Below, in pieces: positions 55,512-64,000 of a stretch of DNA of 64,000 nucleotides. The first letter of the stretch is position 1; every line of letters starts with the position of its first letter. The DNA is from Kumtagia sp963839725 (GTDB lineage Bacteria; Pseudomonadota; Alphaproteobacteria; Rhizobiales; Rhizobiaceae), in NCBI GenBank assembly GCA_963839725.1, contig CAWIWT010000034.1, positions 1-64,000 of the forward strand. Direction: 5' to 3'. The notes under the pieces are model-generated. The model did no database searches, was not told where the DNA came from, and was given only the letters and a program-made list of their open reading frames with translations. The position numbers and the translations under genes are program-made.

Positions 55512-55916
55512 TCAGACAGACGTCGTCGGATCGACCATACCGGTGACCAGGGTAATGGTGTTTGCCGGGAACCCGCTAATCTCAGCGTGCTTGCGGATCG
55601 CGGCTTCGTCGTCCGCCAGATAGACACAGAAGGTCTTGTTGGCCGTGAAGTACGAGTGCTCCCATTGAATTCCGGGGCTGAGTTGCGCCAGCGCCGCGTT
55701 CGAGGTTGCGGCTATGAGGGAGCATTCCGCGGTGGTTTTTCCGCCGATGCCGGCGATCTCGCGCTCGATCACATATCTTTTCATCGTTCGGATCCTTGTT
55801 GAGGAGTTGGGCATGACCGTCTCGCCAAGTGCGGGCTGGACGGCGGAGAGGGCGGCGACGCCGGCTAGAGTCGCGCCGGCTTTCGTGATGAATTCTCGTC
55901 TCGGTATGTCAGTCAT
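55512..55916 (-). CDS. Tat-exported DUF4242-like protein
   Basis: 134 residues. The twin-arginine signal IPRREFITKAGATLAGVAAL ends near PALG. The mature part (MKRYVIEREIAGIGGKTTAE, HSYFTANKTFCVYLADDEAA, IRKHAEISGFPANTITLVTG) matches the DUF4242/SCO4226 nickel-binding-like fold (YxIER..PG; EHSY...K..C.Y.A....IREHA...GFPA..I). It may bind metal in the periplasm. An internal start at MKRYVIERE would give a cytoplasmic form. Confidence 0.8.
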   Translation of the reverse strand: MTDIPRREFITKAGATLAGVAALSAVQPALGETVMPNSSTRIRTMKRYVIEREIAGIGGKTTAECSLIAATSNAALAQLSPGIQWEHSYFTANKTFCVYLADDEAAIRKHAEISGFPANTITLVTGMVDPTTSV

Positions 55917-56036
55917 CGTGGGTACCTCCTGACATCGACCGGATTGCCGAGCCGATACTGGAAGCCTACGACGCGGTGCGTGGAGGCCTTGTCATGAGAC
56001 CTCGGGACAAGCGGCGAAAGAGTTTGCCTCGTCCAA

Positions 56037-57011
56037 TCAGCCGATCGGCCGCGAGACGCTGAGCAGCGCGCGCACCAGCGCGGGCTGGGTGCGGACGCCA
56101 GTTTTGTCGTACATGCGCTGTAGGTGCGTGCGGGCAGTATTGACGCTGACGCCGAGGTGCTTTGCTGCCGCCACCATGTCATGCCCATCGATGATGTGCC
56201 TTGCGACCCGCATTTGAGCCGGCGTTATGCCATAGACCAGCGCAGCTGCCGTCAGGCGTTCTGCAGCCATCGCCCGGTCGTTGATCGAGATCAATACAAG
56301 ACCGCTCTCGCCGACTACCCAGCAAACATTTGCAGGAGCGCCGTGACCCCCGTCGAGGACAATCGGCAGGCCTGCGCGGACGGGGTAGAGTCCGTCGTCG
56401 AGATGCGCTGCCCAGCGGATCGCTGTCTTCAGGCGCTGGTCGGCGGATTGGTCCAGAGCGCGTAGGCGGCCGCCTCTGATTTCGATGGCTTCGCTGGACC
56501 CCAGTTCGGCTTCGGCCGCCGGGTTGATCCACAGGACCCTCGCCCGCTCATCGACGCGGACGATAGCGGTCTCGCGATAGTCGAGCGACATCTGTAAGAA
56601 AAATAGACCTGCAATCTTCCACGCGCCGCCATGCTTCTCGAGGATGCGCATTTCGTGGGTCAGTCCGGCTACATCCATACCGTCCCCCGTATCAGGTGCG
56701 TGCTGGTCGAAGGTCACCCAGGCCATCTCACCAGCGATGCGGATGACGAGCCTCTCACGCCGCACCAGAGCGACCGATCGATTGCGCTCGGGGTTCGCCG
56801 CCATCAGCGAGCGCATGCGCTCGATTTGCTGGTCCCAACCATCACGCACGGTTATGCCGCCGCGAGCAGCCCACCAGCCCCACCGCCGGACGTAGGGCTC
56901 TTGAACCCAACACCGCGCCCAGGCTTCGATGTCCTTGTTCCAGAACGCCGCGGTCTCTTCTTCGATGAGTCGAAGGATTGCCGCTTTCTCCCCATGCAAG
57001 ACTGAGCCCAT
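56037..57011 (-). CDS. LuxR-type regulator with NTF2-like N-terminal domain
   Basis: 324 residues. The N-terminal part is a SnoaL/NTF2-like fold (EEETAAFWNKDIEAWARCWV, RVRRWGWWAARGGITV-type sequence, EMRILEKHGGAWKIAGLFFL); the middle part is PAS-like (YRETAIVRVDERARVLWINP, AAEAELGSSEAIEIRGGRLR); the C-terminus is a GerE HTH (YGITPAQMRVARHIIDGHDM, AAKHLGVSVNTARTHLQRMY). An NTF2-like domain as the sensor of a LuxR regulator is uncommon. Lies 120 bp from the DUF4242 gene in the same direction, so it may control it. Confidence 0.85.
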   Translation of the reverse strand: MGSVLHGEKAAILRLIEEETAAFWNKDIEAWARCWVQEPYVRRWGWWAARGGITVRDGWDQQIERMRSLMAANPERNRSVALVRRERLVIRIAGEMAWVTFDQHAPDTGDGMDVAGLTHEMRILEKHGGAWKIAGLFFLQMSLDYRETAIVRVDERARVLWINPAAEAELGSSEAIEIRGGRLRALDQSADQRLKTAIRWAAHLDDGLYPVRAGLPIVLDGGHGAPANVCWVVGESGLVLISINDRAMAAERLTAAALVYGITPAQMRVARHIIDGHDMVAAAKHLGVSVNTARTHLQRMYDKTGVRTQPALVRALLSVSRPIG

Positions 57012-57124
57012 ATCCGATCCCCGCGGTTCCGGATTTGGCTACCTTACCACCTTCGCCCCCCTGTCCAGACCCTATGTCTGGCTTTGGCGCCAGAACCGGA
57101 CGTTCGGCTCGGATCGCGCTCCTG

Positions 57125-58048
57125 TCAGGTGTCCAGGTTAGCACTGCTGCCAAAGACCTCGCGAGCCTGCGCCGCCAGCATTTCGGTGGCGGGCTGACGC
57201 GGCTCGCGCGCTCTCAGCATGAGGTAACGGCACTCGGGCAGCTCCGGCAACCCTTCGTCGGCGCGCACATGCCTCAGCCCTTCGGGCAGGGCGTCGTCGG
57301 CCAACGTGTTCGTCACTGCCAGCCCAGCCTGCGCGGCGGCCATCATTCCTTGCATCGTCGCCGAGGTCGAAACGATGCGGTAACTGCGCCCGCCCTGTTC
57401 GAGCGCCCGGATCACCCAAGAGTGCCATTGGCATTCGCCGAACTCGGGGCGCCAGGGACAATGGGCGGGCGAAACCGATAGCGGCAGCGGATCGCGCAGA
57501 TGTTGGCGGTGCGTGTCCGACGTGATCCATCTAAACGAGCTGCGCCAGATCTCCTCCGCCGGCCATTGCCGGGGTTCCAGTCCTTCCCTCACCAGGGCCA
57601 GGTCGAGTTCTGAGTCCTTCAGCTTGAGGGCCAGGAGGCAGGATGCAGCGATTTCGACCTCCACCTCGACAGCCGGTGCCACATGCGCGAAGCACTCGAG
57701 GATTCGCGGCAAAAAACGCGCCGAAAGCTCCGCGGGGAATCCCAATCGGACCGTGCCATGCACTGGAGCGGCGCGCATCGACCGCATGATGTCGTCGTTG
57801 AGCGCGAGGAGCTCGCGCGCTCGCCCGAGCAGATACTGCCCGTCTTGGTTCAGCTCGACGCTCCCGCCCTTGCCACGAACGATAACAGTCTGGCCGAGAA
57901 CCCCTTCCAGCCGCTGCATCTGAAGGGAGACTGCCGACTGTGTTCGACCGACGCGCGCAGCTGCACGGGTGAAGCTTTGTTCCTCCGCGATGGCAACAAA
58001 GCTTCGGAGCAAATCAAGGTCGAATCCTGCCGGAATGCCCATGTTCAT
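57125..58048 (-). CDS. LysR-type transcriptional regulator
   Basis: 307 residues. N-terminal winged HTH FDLLRSFVAIAEEQSFTRAA, RVGRTQSAVSLQMQRLEGVL; effector domain with GTVRLGFPAELSARFLPRIL, LDLALVREG and QAGLAVTNTLADDALPEGLR. Resembles the LrhA/HexA-like group. No divergently transcribed metabolic gene adjoins; the next gene rightward is a small DUF1127-like frame. Confidence 0.9.
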   Translation of the reverse strand: MNMGIPAGFDLDLLRSFVAIAEEQSFTRAAARVGRTQSAVSLQMQRLEGVLGQTVIVRGKGGSVELNQDGQYLLGRARELLALNDDIMRSMRAAPVHGTVRLGFPAELSARFLPRILECFAHVAPAVEVEVEIAASCLLALKLKDSELDLALVREGLEPRQWPAEEIWRSSFRWITSDTHRQHLRDPLPLSVSPAHCPWRPEFGECQWHSWVIRALEQGGRSYRIVSTSATMQGMMAAAQAGLAVTNTLADDALPEGLRHVRADEGLPELPECRYLMLRAREPRQPATEMLAAQAREVFGSSANLDT

Positions 58049-58138
58049 TAAGGTTGCTCATCGACCGCATTTACGCAACTCGTTTCCCTTCACAGACCAG
58101 ACGAGGCATCCTCGACTTGCTGAAGAGGAGGTTCCCAA

Positions 58139-58408
58139 ATGCACACCCGTTCAGACGCACCGATCGCATTTCCAATCCCGTTGCAGCCGCTCCTGGGGGC
58201 AGTTTCGAGCGCGTGGCACAGCATGGTAAAGCGTGTCAGCTCCAGTCGCGAAATCGCCAGACACGAGCGCATCGTTTCGCGACTTGCACCGCATCTTCGC
58301 TATGACATCGGAGATCTGGACTGCCGCCCACCTCCGTCTTTGCCGCTGCGGGAGATCCATTCGTATCAGCAGTCGCTCGAAGCGATGTGGCTGCGCTATT
58401 GCAGATGA
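58139..58408 (+). CDS. Small DUF1127-like protein, 89 aa
   Basis: Perfect AGGAGG sits 7 bases before the ATG. The basic region SREIARHERIVSRLAPHLRY and DIGDLDCRPP recall DUF1127 (RRxLxxLxDHxLxDIGL). Small Arg-rich proteins of this kind affect stress or RNA-linked phosphate metabolism in Alphaproteobacteria. Assignment is tentative. Confidence 0.5.
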   Translation: MHTRSDAPIAFPIPLQPLLGAVSSAWHSMVKRVSSSREIARHERIVSRLAPHLRYDIGDLDCRPPPSLPLREIHSYQQSLEAMWLRYCR

Positions 58409-58471
58409 TTGGCCATAGCAGCATCCTACGGGCTTGGTTGCCGAACTGCCCGACGATGTCAGGAGATCGAA

Positions 58472-59531
58472 ATGTCACAACATAATCAGGAGAAGCTGGA
58501 CGCATTCCTGGGAAAAATGGTGGGCGATCTGGGTGCAATCGCGACGGGCGCAGGGGTGGTGCTGGGGGATAGACTAGGCCTGTTCGCAGCTATGCGCGAG
58601 GGCGGCAAAATGACCGCCGCTGAGCTTGCGACGCGAACCGGCACTCATCACCGCATGGTCCGAGAATGGCTGTCTGGGCAGGCTGCAGCCGGTTACGTAG
58701 AATACGAAGAAGCGAGCGACAGGTTCTATCTCAGCCCCGAGCAGGAATGTGTCTTTGCCGATGACGAAAGCCCAGCTTTCATGGCGGGTGCATTCGAGGT
58801 TCTCTCCACGCTTTGGCTCGATGAGGAGAAGGTGCGTCAGGCGTTTCTTTCCGGAAAAGGCGTCGGCTTGGCATGAACACAGCGCTTGCTTATTTCGCGG
58901 CACGGAGCGCTTCTTCCGTCCGGGTTACAACGCCAACCTGATCGATTCCTGGTTGCCTTCCCTCGACGGCGTGGTCGAAAAACTGGAACTCGGCGCTGAG
59001 GTGGCGGATGTCGGATGCGGTCACGGCGCGTCAACCATCCTCATGGCGCGGGCATTTCCGCGTTCCCGTTTCCTTGGCTTCGACTATCACGGTCCCTCAA
59101 TCGAGCGCGCGCGTGATGCGGCCGAGGAAGCCGGAGTGTCCGGCAACACGCGGTTCGAGGTCGCATCGGCCAAGAGCTATCCAGGAACCTATGATCTTGT
59201 GGCCTTCTTCGACTGTCTGCACGACATGGGAGACCCGGAGGGGGCAGCTGTTCACGTCCACCAATCGCTCAAGCCAGACGGTACGTGGATGATCGTCGAG
59301 CCGTTCGCGCATGATTGCCTGTCGGCCAACCTCAATCCTGTGGGAAGGGTTTATTATGCGGCATCCACGTTTGTTTGCACGCCCGCATCTCTCTCACAGG
59401 AAGTCGGCCTTGCGCTTGGCGCGCAAGCTGGAGAGGCGCGGTTGCGTCAGGTCGTTACGGGCGGTGGCTTTACACGCTTCCGTCGCGCCGCCGAGACGCC
59501 GTTCAACATGGTTCTAGAAGCGCGTCCCTGA
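58472..59531 (+). CDS. SAM-dependent methyltransferase with winged-helix N-terminus, frameshifted
   Basis: N-terminal dimerisation/winged-helix part (GAGVVLGDRLGLFAAMREGG, ELATRTGTHHRMVREWLSGQ), then after a one-base shift near 58870 a class I methyltransferase: FFRPGYNANLIDSWLPSLDG, motif I VADVGCGHGASTILMARAFP, motif II FLGFDYHGPSIERARDAAEE, YDLVAFFDCLHDMGDPEGAA and LKPDGTWMIVEPFAHD. Joined length about 352 residues, as in the rSAM/'Rv2258c-like' group. Substrate unknown. Confidence 0.83.
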
Positions 59532-59637
59532 CGGCGTGGTATCGCAACTGGGATATCAATGCCTTTCGGTAAGCATCACAGGCGCCGGATTGCTTGTCCC
59601 TTCGTGCGGCCTAACCGCGCTGCTGGTGGAGACAGTC

Positions 59638-61267
59638 TCAGTAGCCCATGCCGGCCATGCCACCGGCGGTGACCGGAGCATCATTGTTGGGGGCGTCGGC
59701 GATCATCGCTTCCGCGGTGATCAAGAGTGCCGCGATGGAGCCGGCGTCCTGCAGGGCGGTGCGGACAACCTTGGCAGGGTCGACGATTCCGGCCTTGATC
59801 ATGTCGACATAAGTTTCGGTCTGGGCGTCGAAGCCCTGATTGCGATCCTTGTTGTCGGAGAGCTTACCCACCACGATCGAGCCCTCAACGCCGGCATTCT
59901 CGGCGATCTGACGGATCGGGGCTTCAAGGGCCCGGAGCACAATTGAGATGCCGGCTGTAACGTCTGCGTTTGAGCCTGCCAGCGAGGCCAAGACGGCCTT
60001 CGCGCGTAGCAGTGCTACGCCACCGCCCGGAACGATACCTTCCTCCACCGCCGCACGGGTGGCGTTCAGGGCATCGTCGAAGCGATCCTTCTTCTCTTTC
60101 ACTTCGGTCTCGGTGGCACCGCCGACGCGGATAACCGCGACGCCGCCTGCTAGCTTGGCGAGACGCTCCTGCAGCTTCTCCTTGTCGTAGTCCGAGGTGG
60201 TCTCCTCGATCTGCGCCTTGATCTGAGCGACGCGCGCTTGGATGGTCGCCTTGTCGCCCGAACCATCGATGATGGTGGTCGTGTCCTTCTCGATGACGAT
60301 GCGCTTTGCGCGTCCAAGCATGTCGATGGTCACGTTTTCGAGCTTGATGCCGAGATCCTCGGAAATGAGCTGTCCGGCTGACAGGATGGCGATGTCTTCA
60401 AGCATTGCCTTGCGGCGGTCGCCGAAGCCCGGCGCCTTGACGGCTGCCACCTTCAAACCACCGCGCAGTTTGTTGACCACAAGCGTGGCCAGCGCTTCGC
60501 CTTCGACATCCTCGGAGATGATCGCCAGCGGCTTGCCGCGACTGCACCACGGCCTCGAGGATCGGCAGCAGGGCCTGCAGATTGCCGAGCTTCTTCTCGT
60601 GGATGAGGATGTAGGCGTCCTCCAGTTCCACGCGCATTTTTTCGGTGTTGGTGATGAAGTAGGGTGACAGGTAGCCGCGATCGAATTGCATGCCTTCGAC
60701 GACTTCGAGCTCAGTTTCGGCGGTCTTGGCTTCCTCGACGGTGATCACGCCTTCATTGCCGACCTTCTTCATGGCCTTGGCGATCATCTCGCCGACCGTT
60801 GCATCACCATTGGCGGCAATCGTCCCCACCTGTGCAATCTCACCCGACGACTTAAGCTTCTTCGCCCGCGCCTGAATCTCCTTGACGACCACCGCCACCG
60901 CAATGTCGATGCCGCGCTTGAGGTCCATCGGATTCATGCCGGCGGCGACGAGCTTGGCGCCTTCGCGAAGGATCGATGCGGCAAGCACCGTCGCAGTGGT
61001 GGTACCGTCACCGGCCAGGTCATTGGTCTTGGAAGCGACTTCGCGCACCATCTGCGCGCCCATATTCTCGAACTTGTCGGCAAGCTCGATTTCCTTGGCC
61101 ACCGTCACGCCGTCCTTGGTTATGCGCGGTGCGCCGAACGACTTGTTGATAATCACATTGCGGCCCTTCGGCCCGAGCGTGACCTTGAGGGCGTTGTTGA
61201 GGATTTCGACACCACGCAACATGCGATCACGGGCATCGGTGGAGAATTTGATTTCTTTGGCAGACAT
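59638..61267 (-). CDS. groEL: Chaperonin GroEL, frameshifted
   Basis: 60-kDa chaperonin: KEIKFSTDARDRMLRGVEIL, VTLGPKGRNVIINKSFGAPR, ITKDGVTVAKEIELADKFEN, DLAGDGTTTATVLAASILRE, GVITVEEAKTAETELEVVEG, then across one inserted base near 60538 (QSGKPLAIISEDVEG) to KAPGFGDRRKAMLEDIAILS, GGGVALLRAK and the GGMAGMGY tail. Joined length about 543 residues. The GGM-rich tail and context suggest one of several GroEL paralogues usual in rhizobia. 49 bp after groES. Confidence 0.95.
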
Positions 61268-61316
61268 GATGTTTCGTCCAGTTCGGTCTTGAGATGCGGC
61301 ATCGGAAATTGGCCGG

Positions 61317-61631
61317 TCAGGCGGCTTTCTTGGCCGCTTGGGGTCTTTCGACGATGCCCAAGATGTCGGCCTCCTTCATGACCAGAAGGTCTTCGCCGCT
61401 GATCTTGACCTCGATCCCGGACCATTTGCCGAACAGGATGAGGTCGCCAGTCTTGACGTCGAGCGGGATCAGCTTGCCGTTTTCGTCGCGCGCACCGGGG
61501 CCGACGGCAATCACCTCGCCTTCCTGCGGCTTTTCCTTCGCTGTGTCGGGAATGATTATCCCGCCTTTGGTTTTGATATCGCCGTCCGCGCGTCGGATGA
61601 CGACGCGGTCGTGAAGAGGTCGGAATTTCAT
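61317..61631 (-). CDS. groES: Co-chaperonin GroES
   Basis: 104 residues from MKFRPLHDRVVIRRADGDIK. Mobile loop KTKGGIIIPDTAKEKPQEGE, VIAVGPGARDENGKLIPLDV, KTGDLILFGKWSGIEVKISG, EDLLVMKEADILGIVE. Caps the GroEL ring. The ATG at 61631 matches the family start; an upstream ATG is rejected. Preceded by a CIRCE operator. Confidence 0.96.
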   Translation of the reverse strand: MKFRPLHDRVVIRRADGDIKTKGGIIIPDTAKEKPQEGEVIAVGPGARDENGKLIPLDVKTGDLILFGKWSGIEVKISGEDLLVMKEADILGIVERPQAAKKAA

Positions 61632-61686
61632 TGGGTTCTTTCTGCAGCCGGCGCATAGGGGCGGCCACATGACCTGTGTATCCCCT

Positions 61687-61713
61687 TTGGCACTCGAATG
61701 ATAGGAGTGCCAA
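61687..61713. promoter_or_regulatory. CIRCE operator (HrcA-binding)
   Basis: TTGGCACTC, 9-bp spacer, GAGTGCCAA: a perfect 9-9-9 inverted repeat differing from the consensus TTAGCACTC-N9-GAGTGCTAA only at the symmetric third position. It lies 56 bp upstream of groES, placing the operon under heat-shock repressor HrcA. Confidence 0.93.
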
Positions 61714-62429
61714 GACTATTTCCCGGAGATGCAACCCATCTCGACAAGCTTAGGAGGTTTTCGCCTCAGGTTGTCGCGGCCAAGCGAGACTTGACTTGGC
61801 ACCAGCAGCAGGAACGGCAGCCAGTCGTCGCCCTTCGGTGGCTTGTCCACCAAGGTGGGCATCATCGGTTCGATGAACGCTAGCCGGTCGCCCATGCACA
61901 TCCCGCAAGTGCAGACACAATACGCTGAAATGGAACAAACCACCCAGCGAGTAGGTTTAGGTCACGGCGTGTCAGGTTTTGCTCGCCGCAATCCCGCACG
62001 CTCCACAGTTGTCCCCCTACTCTACTGTGGAAGCCTGCCGCAGGGACGTGCCCCCACCACCTGCGGCAGGTCGGCATTACCTCATACATCCTGCTAGACT
62101 GCGCGCTTTGTCGCCGCCTATCCGCTCGTTCTCCGAACATTGGATCCGTCTGCCGAGCGCTGACAACAGGGGCGAGTGGGTCATGTACCCGGGGGTGGGA
62201 CCAAATTTCACTTGAATCAGCAGAAAACGAGACCACCTCCGTAGTTTTAGCCAGCCTGCTCCAAGCAACTCCGTGCGAAAAATCGTGACAAGTATTCTAC
62301 CTGGCCGTAGGGCCGAGGGGCCAGCTGTGGTGTTCACAAGTCGCCAGCATGTCACGACACGAGGGGGTGAGTCGCAAGCGGACTTACCATCCTACGCTTT
62401 GGTACCCAGCCGCGCTGGCGCAATAGCGG
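61714..62429. other. Gene-free region upstream of groES with fragments
   Basis: Contains the groESL promoter side and a DNA-ligase fragment (separate entry). CTGCCGCAGGGACGTGCCCCCACCACCTGCGGCAG (62036-62070) makes an 8-bp stem CTGCCGCA/TGCGGCAG. No intact gene recognised. Confidence 0.55.
61780..61885 (-). pseudogene. LigD-type ATP-dependent DNA ligase fragment
   Basis: Encodes LAFIEPMMPTLVDKPPKGDD followed by WL, the conserved opening of the ligase domain of LigD (F-EPM--TLVD-PP-GDDW-HEIK-DGYR). The HEIKxDGYR active-site continuation is replaced by unrelated sequence, so only a fragment survives. Confidence 0.65.
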
Positions 62430-62774
62430 CTAGAACGACAGATAAATGCTAAGTCCCGAGCCCGGGTAGTAGCCCGGATAATAGGGCCGGTAGTAGCCCG
62501 GGTAGAACGGCCGATAGTAGTTGCGGTAGCCGTAGTAGCGGCGTGGATAACAAGAGCCGTAGTACCGACACGACGACCATGCATTCCGCCTGTCCCAACC
62601 GCGGTCTCCACGCCAGTGACGATAATGCTTGCGGTGCCATTTCTGCTTGACCTTTTCGACGACGTCGGCGCGCACTTGCTCGGGTTTCGGAACGAACATC
62701 GGCGCGGCGTTCAGCGGCATGGCGAAAGCAGCAGCCAAGATTGTGGCCGTCACCACAGATAAGAGCTTTTTCAT
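62430..62774 (-). CDS. Secreted Tyr/Pro/Arg-rich small protein
   Basis: 114 residues. Signal peptide MKKLLSVVTATILAAAFAMP then LNAAPMFVPKPEQVRADVVE. The C-terminal half is a low-complexity tract of YYRP/YYPGYY repeats (RRYYGYRNYYRPFYPGYYRP), like BA14K-associated or 'YXXPYY' envelope proteins of Hyphomicrobiales. Two Cys in SSCRYYGSCY could form a disulfide. GCAGGAGGTTGCG precedes the ATG. Role unknown, probably cell surface. Confidence 0.7.
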   Translation of the reverse strand: MKKLLSVVTATILAAAFAMPLNAAPMFVPKPEQVRADVVEKVKQKWHRKHYRHWRGDRGWDRRNAWSSCRYYGSCYPRRYYGYRNYYRPFYPGYYRPYYPGYYPGSGLSIYLSF

Positions 62775-62948
62775 CGCAACCTCCTGCAGGCAGCATTCCT
62801 GCCTCAAACGTCCCTCGGCAAGACTTGGTTTCATCGACGTCTTCACGTATTGTTGCGAAGGTCGATGACGCTCATCGGGAACGCTAGGCCAACCCGGGTG
62901 CCGAAAAGCCCCCAAAGAGAACCCCGTAAAACGCTGGGTTAGAGGCGG

Positions 62949-63076
62949 TCATCATCCGACCTTGCGCGTTTCCGTGACCATTCCCTGTGATCGCCCGAAC
63001 GTCCAGCGAAGCCTATCGCGACAAGCCGCACGACGTGCGCGAGATCGGCAAGGGCGCGCTGTCAAACACGAGCTGA
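62949..63076 (+). pseudogene. Adenylate/guanylate cyclase-TPR protein fragment
   Basis: SSSDLARFRDHSL, frame change, then VIARTSSEAYRDKPHDVREI and GKGALS. This follows the DL(S/A)RFRxLFVIARNSSFxYKGKPVDVRxIGRELGV pattern of rhizobial class III cyclases. Nothing recognisable on either side. Confidence 0.6.
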
Positions 63077-63374
63077 GGTTCTGTGGTTCGACGGCTACCG
63101 CATGCGCGCGACGCCGCAGCTCATAAACACCAAAGGCAACATTGCCGATTACGCGCTTGATCGATAGCCTGTCACGAGCAGGAGTACGCGAACTGCGTCG
63201 CGCTCAGCTTTCCGCGCGACGTCGATGATCCCCTTGGCGAAAGCCTGTGGCCTCCTGGAAGGTTGTGATCTTGTTGTATTCGCTTGGTTTTGGATGCGGG
63301 GTCGAACAGTGCTTCCAGCTGCAGTGAGTGGAGCAATGACCGCTGCTCCATGATGCGTTTCAAGGGCAAAAAAA
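63077..63374. other. Gene-free stretch before the SDR gene
   Basis: A short frame (LWFDGYRMRATPQLINTKGN followed by IADYALDR and a stop, near 63085-63168) looks like the tail of an unassigned protein. The rest is non-coding; it ends with an A8 run just before the SDR ATG and no clear Shine-Dalgarno. Confidence 0.35.
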
Positions 63375-64000
63375 ATGACGGATGCGTTCACACCGAATTT
63401 CGGACTCGCAGGTAAGACGGTGCTAGTCACCGGTGCATCGCGGGGTATCGGCCGCGCGTGCGCGCTGGCCTGCGCGGCAGCCGGCGCCGATGTAATCGCG
63501 GGAGTGCGCGATCCACACGGGTGCTCTGATCTGATCGCTGAGATCAATGGGTTCGGCCGGCGCGGCCTTGCCGTGCGCATGGACCTTTCAGATCTTGCGA
63601 CCGTGCGGACCGGCGTCGCTGCGGCAGAGAGTGAGTTCGGGCCCATCGATGTCCTCGTCAACAATGTGGGAGTCGGACCGGAAAACCTGGCGGAAAACGT
63701 AAACGAGGCCGATTTCAACTACACCGTCGACATCAACCTCAAAGGAACGTTTTTCACCACCCAAGCGGTGGCGCGGCAGATGATCGTGCGAAAATCCGGT
63801 CGCATCATAAACATCAGCTCGCAGGCCGGCAGCGTGGTGCTGAGAGGGGAGGCGATCTACTGCATGACCAAGGCGGCGATAAATCATCTGACCCGCTGCC
63901 TGGCGCTGGAATGGGCGCCACACGGGATCACGGTGAATAGCATAGCGCCCACATTCGTCTGGACGGATGGCACGAAACCGGCGCTCAGCGATCCGCAGTT
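63375..64000 (+). CDS. Short-chain dehydrogenase/reductase, truncated by window end
   Basis: MTDAFTPNFGLAGKTVLVTG, ASRGIGRACALACAAAGADV (TGxxxGIG cofactor site), MDLSDLATVRTGV, DVLVNNVGVGPENL, INISSQAGSV (Ser) and YCMTKAAINHLTRCLALEWA (Tyr/Lys), then ITVNSIAPTFVWTDGTKPAL. 208 codons present; about 45 more expected. NAD(P)-dependent oxidoreductase; substrate unknown. Confidence 0.9.
   Translation, partial: MTDAFTPNFGLAGKTVLVTGASRGIGRACALACAAAGADVIAGVRDPHGCSDLIAEINGFGRRGLAVRMDLSDLATVRTGVAAAESEFGPIDVLVNNVGVGPENLAENVNEADFNYTVDINLKGTFFTTQAVARQMIVRKSGRIINISSQAGSVVLRGEAIYCMTKAAINHLTRCLALEWAPHGITVNSIAPTFVWTDGTKPALSDPQ

Overview
The window looks like two unrelated genomes joined at about 13.16 kb. 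The left part is very GC-rich and reads as actinobacterial, most like the Geodermatophilaceae (inferred from gene content). It has hisD-hisC-hisB, hisH and a priA-type hisA, a DUF222/HNH '13E12' gene, an M28 peptidase with a membrane tail and a LON-domain protein. Most of its genes are broken by many single-base frameshifts, although conserved motifs persist on both sides of each break. That pattern fits uncorrected sequencing indels better than biological decay. The right part (13.16-64 kb) is alphaproteobacterial, order Hyphomicrobiales/Rhizobiales and plausibly Mesorhizobium/Aminobacter-like, with far fewer indels. The junction may be an assembly or ligation chimera; a HindIII site sits where the two protein halves meet.

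Layout. 0-13.16 kb: actinobacterial his region. 13.16-20.88 kb: an integrated mobile element. It has an overlapping minus-strand operon of phage-like hypotheticals, a primase-polymerase/helicase gene split by an IS630-family insertion, a small HTH (excisionase-like) gene and a tyrosine integrase. The integrase stop codon overlaps the start codon of ubiE, and a 14-bp direct repeat marks a probable attachment core. 20.87-25.8 kb: ubiE-ubiB, a VapBC-type pair and coaBC. 25.8-30.1 kb: palindromic repeats, a MocR regulator and an IS256-family element sitting in the loop of a 74-bp-arm palindrome. 30.25-36.2 kb: a dpp-type peptide ABC transporter operon. 36.6-44.2 kb: fadD, an IS110-family element, twin hairpins, an HWE/HisKA_2-type sensor kinase, a HAD phosphatase and pgi.

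44.7-53.02 kb: a form I (AYRCSFR) carbon monoxide dehydrogenase cluster coxC-M-S-L-D-E-F. It is cut off inside coxG after 15 codons, next to transposase debris. 53.0-55.5 kb: remnants of IS481 and IS6-like transposases and of a GNAT gene, around a DUF6152/DUF6644-like membrane protein. 55.5-64 kb: an accessory region with a DUF4242 protein, LuxR- and LysR-type regulators, a methyltransferase, a groES-groEL copy under a CIRCE operator, a Tyr-rich secreted protein, gene fragments and a truncated SDR.

Functionally, the best supported systems are CO oxidation (CoxMSL is the enzyme; CoxD, CoxE and CoxF act in active-site maturation; CoxC is a putative membrane sensor), peptide import, ubiquinone/CoA biosynthesis and the integrase-driven element. 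No rRNA, tRNA or CRISPR array was seen.
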